Assembly: GCA_946479335.1 (NCBI GenBank)
Contig: CAMLFP010000195.1
Coordinates: 1-10,135 of the forward strand
DNA length: 10,135 nt
Origin: an uncultured Archangium sp.
GTDB taxonomy: Bacteria; Myxococcota; Myxococcia; Myxococcales; Myxococcaceae
Direction of reading: 5' to 3'
Numbering within the stretch: position 1 is the first letter of the stretch; each line of letters opens with the position of its first letter. Shown here one piece after another: positions 5,031-10,135 of this stretch. The notes beneath the pieces were generated by a model. It was not told the origin of the DNA and did not search any database. It worked only from the letters and a program-made list of their open reading frames with translations. A program made the translations under genes and the position numbers.

Positions 5031-6848
5031 TCACTCGAAGACGAAGCTGTCGACGGGCAGTCGCGTCATCACCTTCGACGGCTTCACCATCGACGCCGCG
5101 TGGCCGCGCGTCCGCGGGAGCAGGTGGTCGAAGTAGAAGCGCGCCATGCCGATTTTCGCTTTGTAGAACTCCGGCTTCTCCGCGCCGCCTTTCTCCAACT
5201 TCTCGTACGCGACGGCCGCCTGGAGCGCCCAGAAGTACGCCATCGTCACGAAGCCCGAATACATGAGGAAGTGGTAGCTCGCGCTGCCCACCAGGTCGCG
5301 GTCGGTGCGCGCGGCGAGCATCAGGCGCACGGTGAGCACGTTCCATTCGGCCGCGAGCTTCGCCAGCGTCGTCGCGTAGCCCGACAGCTTGCGGTGCGTG
5401 AGCCGCGCCAGCGCGAACTTCGCCATGGTCGACGTGAAGTCGCGCACCGCCTTGCCCTTGGTCGTGAGCAGCACCTTGCGGCCCAGCAGGTCCAACGCCT
5501 GGATGCCGGTCGTGCCTTCGTAGAGCGTGGAGATGCGCGCATCGCGGGCGATCTGCTCCATGCCGTGTTCCTTGATGTAGCCGTGGCCGCCGAAGACCTG
5601 CACGCCCAGGTTCGCGCACTCGAGGCCCATCTCGGTGAGGAAGCCCTTGAGGATGGGCGTAAAGAACCCGAGCTTGTCGTCCCACGTTTTGTACTTCGCC
5701 TGGTCGCCCTCGAAGATGCCGTTGACCATGTGGTCGGCGTACTGCGCGGCGAAGTAGATCATCGCGCGCCCGCCCTCGGCGATGGCCTTCTGGGTCATCA
5801 ACATGCGGCGCACGTCGGCGTGGTGGATGATGGCGTCGGCGGCCTGCTCCGGCTCCTTCTTGCCGGAGAGCGCGCGCATCGAGCGGCGCTCCTTCGCGTA
5901 GCGGAGCGCGCCTTGAAACGACAACTCCGCGTGCGCCACGCCCTGCACCGCGGTGCCGATGCGCGCGGAGTTCATGAAGGTGAACATCGCCTCCAGGCCC
6001 TTGTTCGGCTCGGCGAGGAGGTAGCCGTGGGAGTCTTCGAAGTTGATGACCGCGGTGGCCGACGCGCGGATGCCCATCTTGTGCTCCAGCGCGCTGCAGG
6101 TGACGTGGTTCGCCTCACCGAGCGAGCCGTCGGCGTTGACGCGAAGCTTTGGCACCACGAAGAGCGAGATGCCGCGCGTGCCCTTCGGCGCGCCGGGCAG
6201 CCGCGCCAGCACCACGTGCACGATGTTCTCGGTCAGGTCGTGGTCGCCCGAGGAGATGAAGATTTTCGTGCCGGTGAGGCGGTACGTGCCGTCGCCGTTC
6301 GGCTCGGCCTTCGTCTGCAGTTGGCCGAGGTCGGTGCCGGCGTGCGCTTCGGTGAGGCACATGGTGCCGCCCCAGCGCCCGCTGGTGAGCGCGGGCATGA
6401 AGCGCTTCTTCACGTCGTCCGACCCGTGCTGGAGGATGGTGTTCATCGCGCCCAGCGAGAGCCCCGGGTACATGGTGAAGGCCCAGTTGGCGGTGCCCAT
6501 CATCTCCGACTTGATGACGCCCAGTGAGATGGGCATGCCCTGACCGCCGAACTCGGTGGGGTGCGAGAGGCCCTGCCAGCCGGCGGCGCAGAACTCCTCG
6601 TACGCGGCCTTGAAGCCTTTGGGCGTGGTGACGACGCCGTCCTTGAGCGTGCAGCCCTCCTCGTCGCCGGAGCGGTAGAGCGGCGAGAGCACCGTCTCGC
6701 AGTACGTCGCGCACGCCTGCAGAATGGTGTCGACCGTCGCGGGGTCGGCGTCTTTGCCGTTCGAGAGCTGCGCGTAGTGCGCGGGGAAATCGAAGACTTC
6801 GTTGAGCAGGAAACGCGTGTCGCGGAGCGGTGCTTTGTACTGAGGCAT
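5031..6848 (-). CDS. Large acyl-CoA dehydrogenase, DmdC-like subfamily
   Basis: At 605 residues this is about 200 longer than a classical acyl-CoA dehydrogenase and fits the subfamily with extra N- and C-terminal domains (PF12418 and PF12806). That subfamily includes 3-methylmercaptopropionyl-CoA dehydrogenase DmdC and many medium/long-chain fatty-acyl-CoA enzymes. Visible blocks are the N-terminal extension PLRDTRFLLNEVFDF (7-21), the FAD/substrate loop TMCLTEAHAGTDLG (162-175), TGTKIFISSGDHD (192-204), VFGGHGYIKEHGMEQ (418-432) and the active-site segment ISTLYEGTTGIQALDL (439-454). Glu444 is the expected catalytic base. It introduces an alpha,beta double bond into an acyl-CoA with FAD in the cytoplasm; the chain specificity cannot be read. 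The ATG lies 10 nt after the esterase stop, so the two genes form an operon. The stop is three nt from the hemerythrin stop. Confidence 0.92.
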   Translation of the reverse strand: MPQYKAPLRDTRFLLNEVFDFPAHYAQLSNGKDADPATVDTILQACATYCETVLSPLYRSGDEEGCTLKDGVVTTPKGFKAAYEEFCAAGWQGLSHPTEFGGQGMPISLGVIKSEMMGTANWAFTMYPGLSLGAMNTILQHGSDDVKKRFMPALTSGRWGGTMCLTEAHAGTDLGQLQTKAEPNGDGTYRLTGTKIFISSGDHDLTENIVHVVLARLPGAPKGTRGISLFVVPKLRVNADGSLGEANHVTCSALEHKMGIRASATAVINFEDSHGYLLAEPNKGLEAMFTFMNSARIGTAVQGVAHAELSFQGALRYAKERRSMRALSGKKEPEQAADAIIHHADVRRMLMTQKAIAEGGRAMIYFAAQYADHMVNGIFEGDQAKYKTWDDKLGFFTPILKGFLTEMGLECANLGVQVFGGHGYIKEHGMEQIARDARISTLYEGTTGIQALDLLGRKVLLTTKGKAVRDFTSTMAKFALARLTHRKLSGYATTLAKLAAEWNVLTVRLMLAARTDRDLVGSASYHFLMYSGFVTMAYFWALQAAVAYEKLEKGGAEKPEFYKAKIGMARFYFDHLLPRTRGHAASMVKPSKVMTRLPVDSFVFE

Positions 6849-6858
6849 GCCCGCGCTT

Positions 6859-8649
6859 CTACTTCGTCTCCGGGCAGCGCTGGGCGAAACGCGCGGCGCG
6901 CTCGGGCGTCCACGCGCCGGCGTTGCCCGCGAAGTCTTTGAACGCGCCCTTCGCGCGCTGACACAGCGCCGGGTCGTTCGCGAAGTCGGGGTTCTTCCAC
7001 AGCGCCTCTTCGATGCCGTCGAGCGTGAGCGCGCCCTCGTCCATCCGCAGGCCTTTGTTGGCGTCGGTGTCGAAGACGATGAAGCGGTGCGCGGGGGTCG
7101 CCGGCTCCCAGCGCGGGAGCGCGCCGTCGGTGCCCTGGCCCGGGTCGCCGGTCTTCGCGAACTGCACCCAGTACGAGGCCATCGCGTTCGCCAGTTTCAC
7201 GCGCTGCGCCTGGTTGCCGGCGTTGTTGATGCCGTACGGGTCGAACTCGCTGGCCTCGTCGTCGAAGACGAAGCCGATCTCCAGGCCGTGCGCGGCGCCC
7301 AGCAGCAGCGGCACGTCGGCGAAGAGGTTCTTCGGCTCGTCGGCCCAGTCGAAGCGGTACGCGAACACCGGCACGCCCGCGGTGTTGAGCGCGTCGATGG
7401 GGCGGTCGACGCCGATGGCGCGCCAGAGGTTGGTGACGAAGCGCGCGTCGCGCTCGTAGGCGTGCGGGTCTTTCGCGTGGAGCCCGAAGCAGCGCGACAC
7501 GTACTTCGGGTCGAGGATCATGAAGAGCTTGAACTCGTCGCGGTTGGTGCCGAGCAGCACCGGCACGTTCACCGACTGCAGCGCGGCCGTCAGTTCGCCC
7601 GTCGGCAGCACGTAGCCGTCACGCAGCAGCGCGGGCGCCGAGTACATGCCGAAGCTGCCGCTCTTGAAGGGGCCGATGAGCTGCTCCGGCGTGCGGCTCC
7701 GGAGGTATTTCTCGAGCTGCTCCGCGCTCATCGCCGCGATGGCCTGCTTCGCCTCGTCGCGCGTCTTCACCGTGCCATCGAGGAGCAGCTGCGCGACCAG
7801 CACCTCCGACGAGCTGCCCTTGTGCCCGGGCTCCGCGTCGTCGACGTAGTTCGTGGCTGCGCTGAGTTCGACGCTGGCCGCCGAGCCGCTCTGAATCGCC
7901 GCGCGGTGGAAGAGCCCACGCGCCAACGGCGACGCGAGGAGGCTGAAGGTGTTGAATCCGCCCGCCGACTCGCCGAACACCGTGACGTTGCCGGGGTCGC
8001 CACCGAAGGCCGCGATGTTGTCGCGCACCCACGTGAGCGCCTGAATCAGGTCGAGCGTGCCGTAGTTGCCGCTGCGGTCTTCGGGCGAGAGCGCGTCGCG
8101 CTGCAGCGCCGGGTGATGGAACCAGCCCAGCACGCCGAGGCGGTAGTTCACGTTCACCATCACCGCGCCGTGCTTGAGCGCGAGGTTGTGCGCGATCCGG
8201 TACACGTTGCCGGTGCCGATGGTGTTGCCGCCGCCGTGAATCCAGAACATCACCGGGCGCTTCGCGGCGCGCGCGTCGGTGGCGCTGAGCGCGGGCGCGA
8301 AGATGCTCAACGTCAGACAGTCTTCGGAGCCCGCGACGAGGCCGTTGGTCTTCGACGCGCCGAGCGGGCCGGCGAGCTGCGGGCAGATGTCGCCGTACTT
8401 CGTGGCGTCGCGGCGGCCGCTCCAGGCGTCGGGTGCTTTGGGCGCGCGCCAGCGTTCGGGCTTCGCCGCGTACGGCACGCCGAGCCACGCGTAGGTGCCG
8501 TTCGGTTCGACGAAGCCCACGAGCTCGCCTTGCGCGATGGAGCGCACGGTCGCGCCATCCGGCGTGCCTTTCACTTCGGTCCACGGAGCGATGCCGCGCG
8601 TGGTGGCGCAGCCGGAGATGAGCACCAGGAGCACGAGTGACGAGCGCAT
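6859..8649 (-). CDS. Type-B carboxylesterase, lipoprotein
   Basis: This 596-residue protein belongs to the carboxylesterase/acetylcholinesterase family (PF00135, alpha/beta hydrolase), whose members are usually about 500-600 aa. A lipoprotein signal peptide ends in LISGC with the lipidated Cys at 14. The family entry block FLGVPYA appears as AWLGVPYA (54-61) and SEDCLTLSIF follows at 108-117. The oxyanion loop HGGG is at 138-141. The nucleophile is Ser228 in GESAGG, with acid Glu372 in TNRDEF and base His454 in AAHGLEI. All three catalytic residues are intact. It should hydrolyse carboxylic esters outside the inner membrane; the substrate is unknown. It is the first gene of the two-gene operon with the acyl-CoA dehydrogenase. 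The ATG lies 36 nt from the edge of a large palindrome. No strong Shine-Dalgarno is seen. Confidence 0.93.
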   Translation of the reverse strand: MRSSLVLLVLISGCATTRGIAPWTEVKGTPDGATVRSIAQGELVGFVEPNGTYAWLGVPYAAKPERWRAPKAPDAWSGRRDATKYGDICPQLAGPLGASKTNGLVAGSEDCLTLSIFAPALSATDARAAKRPVMFWIHGGGNTIGTGNVYRIAHNLALKHGAVMVNVNYRLGVLGWFHHPALQRDALSPEDRSGNYGTLDLIQALTWVRDNIAAFGGDPGNVTVFGESAGGFNTFSLLASPLARGLFHRAAIQSGSAASVELSAATNYVDDAEPGHKGSSSEVLVAQLLLDGTVKTRDEAKQAIAAMSAEQLEKYLRSRTPEQLIGPFKSGSFGMYSAPALLRDGYVLPTGELTAALQSVNVPVLLGTNRDEFKLFMILDPKYVSRCFGLHAKDPHAYERDARFVTNLWRAIGVDRPIDALNTAGVPVFAYRFDWADEPKNLFADVPLLLGAAHGLEIGFVFDDEASEFDPYGINNAGNQAQRVKLANAMASYWVQFAKTGDPGQGTDGALPRWEPATPAHRFIVFDTDANKGLRMDEGALTLDGIEEALWKNPDFANDPALCQRAKGAFKDFAGNAGAWTPERAARFAQRCPETK

Positions 8650-8679
8650 GGGGGCGTTGAGTAGCGCGCCACGCTGTCA

Positions 8680-8724
8680 CGCGCCGTCGAGAATACGTAT
8701 GGGGTACGTATTCTCGACCGCGCG
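8680..8724. promoter_or_regulatory. Large palindrome, likely operator, in the esterase/glycoside hydrolase gap
   Basis: GTCGAGAATACGTA at 8686-8699 and its exact complement at 8705-8718 flank the 5-nt centre TGGGG. Beyond one mismatched pair (8685/8719) five more pairs follow (8680-8684 with 8720-8724), giving 19 of 20 pairs. Each arm holds the self-complementary TACGTA, so TACGTAT is also directly repeated 11 bp apart. Both flanking genes point away, so a terminator for either is excluded. A dimeric repressor site (TetR-type sites have this size and symmetry) is the best reading. It lies 36 nt upstream of the esterase ATG and 80 nt upstream of the hydrolase ATG. The AT-rich TATTCT at its edges could overlap a -10 element. 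Confidence 0.65.
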
Positions 8725-8734
8725 CGGAGGCGCG

Positions 8735-8752
8735 ATGACTCGCGGTGCGTGA
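8735..8752 (+). CDS. Possible five-codon leader ORF before the glycoside hydrolase gene
   Basis: GGAGG at 8726-8730 is followed after four nt by ATG, encoding MTRGA and TGA. This is the best Shine-Dalgarno in the gap, yet its frame ends at once. A GTG at 8745 inside this ORF opens the hydrolase frame and would add 18 residues before the ATG at 8799. The site may drive translation by reinitiation, or the arrangement may be chance. Confidence 0.22.
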   Translation: MTRGA

Positions 8753-8798
8753 AGGTCTGCGTTTGCTCCCTCGCACTGGGCGCGGTCTGCTGCGGGCG

Positions 8799-9671
8799 AT
8801 GAAGCGAGCGTTGCTGCTGAGTGTCGTGGCGTTGATGGCGTGCCCTTCGACGAACGCGGAGGACGATGCCGGTGCGGGCGGTGGATCGGGTGCCACGGGC
8901 GGCGGGTCCGGCAGCATGAAGAGCGCGAAGCGCGGCATCGCCTACGACCTCGCGTCACCTGCTGACCTCTCCGCGCTGCGAGACGGCGTGAGCTGGTCGT
9001 ACAACTGGAGCCCCACGCCGCACGTGAGCGCCGACGCCGGCATCGCCTTCGTGCCGATGCTGTGGAACTTCAACTTCAACGCCGACGACGTCATCGCGTA
9101 CCTGCGCGCGCATCGCGACGTGCATGCCGTGATGGTGCTCAACGAGCCCAACCTGACGGACCAGTCGAACCAGACGCCGCAGCAGGCCGCGGACAACTGG
9201 CCGAAGTACGAAGCGCTCGCGCAAGACGCCGGCGTGACGCTGGTCGGCCCGCAGCTCACCTGGGGCACCATGCCGGGCTACGCCGACCCCGTGGTGTGGA
9301 TGGACGCGTTCTACGACGCGTACCGCGGCGCGCACGACGGCGGTGACCCACGCGTCGATGTCATCGGCTTCCACTGGTACGACTACGGCCTCACCGCGCA
9401 GCTCGACCGGCTCACGAAGTACGGCAAGCCATTCTGGGTCACGGAGATGTCGAACTGGCACGTGGGCGATGGCACCGCCGCCATCGACACCGCGGAGAAG
9501 CAGGCGACGCAGCTGACGGAGATGGTCGCGGCCTGCGAGGCGCGCTCCGACGTGGAGCGCTACGCGTGGTTCACCGGCCGCTGGGACAACGACGTGCACT
9601 TCACGAGCCTGCTCAGCGACGCTGGCGTGCTGACGCCGCTCGGAGAGACCTACGTGAACGCTCCGTATTGA
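8799..9671 (+). CDS. Glycoside hydrolase lipoprotein, GH128/Asl1-like catalytic core
   Basis: From the ATG at 8799 the protein has 290 residues. A compact signal peptide, MKRALLLSVVALMAC, ends in a lipobox with Cys15. A Gly/Ser/Ala-rich linker follows to about residue 40. The remainder resembles the 'glycosyl hydrolase catalytic core' family (PF11790, GH128). It shows KRGIAYD (44-50), VPMLWNFN (85-92), VLNEPNLTDQSN (113-124) with candidate acid/base Glu116, DVIGFHWYD (187-195) and FWVTEMSNW (212-220) with candidate nucleophile Glu216. It ends in RYAWFTGRWDN (254-264). Characterised relatives cleave beta-1,3-glucan. A surface lipoprotein of this kind could digest fungal or algal wall glucan; the substrate is inferred. 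A GTG at 8745 would lengthen the N-terminus by 18 basic residues, but the ATG gives a normal signal peptide. The stop codon abuts that of the next gene. Confidence 0.82.
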   Translation: MKRALLLSVVALMACPSTNAEDDAGAGGGSGATGGGSGSMKSAKRGIAYDLASPADLSALRDGVSWSYNWSPTPHVSADAGIAFVPMLWNFNFNADDVIAYLRAHRDVHAVMVLNEPNLTDQSNQTPQQAADNWPKYEALAQDAGVTLVGPQLTWGTMPGYADPVVWMDAFYDAYRGAHDGGDPRVDVIGFHWYDYGLTAQLDRLTKYGKPFWVTEMSNWHVGDGTAAIDTAEKQATQLTEMVAACEARSDVERYAWFTGRWDNDVHFTSLLSDAGVLTPLGETYVNAPY

Positions 9672-10135
9672 TCAGCGCGTGGAGGCCTGGTCGAGCACCA
9701 CCGGCTGCGTGCCCATGCCCACGTTGCGGTCGACCGCGATGGTGCCCTCGAAGACGACCTGCGCGCCCTTCTCCACGGGCGTGGTGCTGATGCACAGCAG
9801 GTCATCGTCCTTGTTCGCGCTCGAGCCGGAGCCGTCTTTCAGGTGCACGTAGTTCACGCCCTGCACGACGTTCACGCGGTCGACGGTGCCCTTCACGCGC
9901 ACGCGCTGGCCGTTGAGCTCCGCGCGGCCGGAGTAGACGTCGGTGATGCGCAGCGTGATGGCCGGCGCGTTCGTCGCGGTGAGCGCGGCGTTCAGGTTCT
10001 TCGGCATCGGCATGGGCATCGCGGCGGGCGGAGGCGTCTGCGCGACGGGCGCGCCGTCGATGGTGCCGAAGACGATGGTGGCGAACGTGCGGCCCAGCGA
10101 CGGCGAGGTGAAGTCGCTCATCTCCGTCTGCACCA
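9672..10135 (-). CDS. Exported-type OB-fold protein, 5' end outside window
   Basis: The frame is open to the right edge, and a GTG at 10133 is too near the edge to trust as a start. About 154 C-terminal residues are visible. The last about 85 form an OB-fold like that of small periplasmic 'nucleotide-binding' proteins: LNGQRVRVKGTVDRVN, then NYVHLKDGSGS, DDDLLCIST, GAQVVFEGTIAVDRNVGMG and a VVLDQA end. Family members known to me read similarly (GKxVxVRGKV...WLHLQDGTG...DLTVTT). The first visible part, MSDFTSPSLGRTFATIVFG, resembles the end of a preceding related domain, so the full protein probably has two such domains plus an export signal. A Pro/Met-rich linker (PPPAAMPMPMP) joins them; Met-rich stretches can bind copper, but that is speculation. 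The function is unknown. Confidence 0.68.
   Translation of the reverse strand, partial: VQTEMSDFTSPSLGRTFATIVFGTIDGAPVAQTPPPAAMPMPMPKNLNAALTATNAPAITLRITDVYSGRAELNGQRVRVKGTVDRVNVVQGVNYVHLKDGSGSSANKDDDLLCISTTPVEKGAQVVFEGTIAVDRNVGMGTQPVVLDQASTR

Noticed and set aside
6847..8640. 597-codon plus-strand frame mirroring the esterase gene
   Set aside because: Stop-free antisense of a high-GC3 gene. The product is Arg/Val/Glu/Ala/His-rich without domains, and the opposite strand has an intact esterase.
8686..8718. Reading the large palindrome as a rho-independent terminator
   Set aside because: Both flanking genes are transcribed away from it and no gene ends there; there is no U-run.
1..10135. Mobile element, prophage, defence system, CRISPR array or RNA gene
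   Set aside because: No transposase, integrase or nuclease motifs, no regularly spaced repeats and no tRNA/rRNA-like sequence were seen; gaps between genes are too short to hide one.

Overview
The window reads as chromosomal DNA of a myxobacterium (phylum Myxococcota) or a close relative. This rests on very high G+C, near-saturated G/C at third codon positions, GTG starts, many lipoprotein or exported proteins, and a trypsin-like protease ending in a MYXO-CTERM-type tail (Gly-Cys-Ser, short hydrophobic stretch, Arg cluster). I see no transposase, integrase, tRNA, rRNA, CRISPR array or phage gene. This is a dense housekeeping/accessory segment, not an island.

Layout, left to right: (1) <1-1612, minus: secreted trypsin-like serine protease with a long Cys-rich tail, cut by the left edge. 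(2) 1758-2399, plus: TPR protein. (3) 2400-3707, minus: inosine-guanosine kinase (Gsk), the most securely named gene. (4) 3776-4282, minus: four-helix membrane protein of CopD type. (5) 4497-5027, plus: hemerythrin/HHE-domain protein. (6) 5031-6848, minus: large (605 aa) acyl-CoA dehydrogenase of the DmdC-like subfamily. (7) 6859-8649, minus: type-B carboxylesterase lipoprotein, 10 nt upstream of (6) and surely in its operon. (8) 8799-9671, plus: GH128-like glycoside hydrolase lipoprotein. (9) 9672->10135, minus: exported-type OB-fold protein, cut by the right edge.

The genes alternate in strand. All three tail-to-tail junctions are almost gapless (0, 3 and 0 nt), and two of them form palindromic paired stop codons (TAGCTA, TGATCA). 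All regulatory space therefore lies in three head-to-head gaps of about 145-215 nt. The most striking non-coding element is a perfect 14-bp inverted repeat with a 5-nt centre (8686-8718), extendable to 19 of 20 pairs. It sits between the divergent esterase/dehydrogenase operon and the glycoside hydrolase and is best read as an operator. The copD/hemerythrin gap holds a smaller dyad, hairpins and two possible leader ORFs.

Functionally, esterase plus acyl-CoA dehydrogenase suggest uptake-side ester cleavage followed by oxidation of the released acid as a CoA thioester. The protease and glycoside hydrolase fit a predatory or saprophytic lifestyle. I found no convincing new multi-gene system. The items most worth follow-up are the large palindrome, the leader ORF coupled to the hemerythrin gene, and the modular protease tail.
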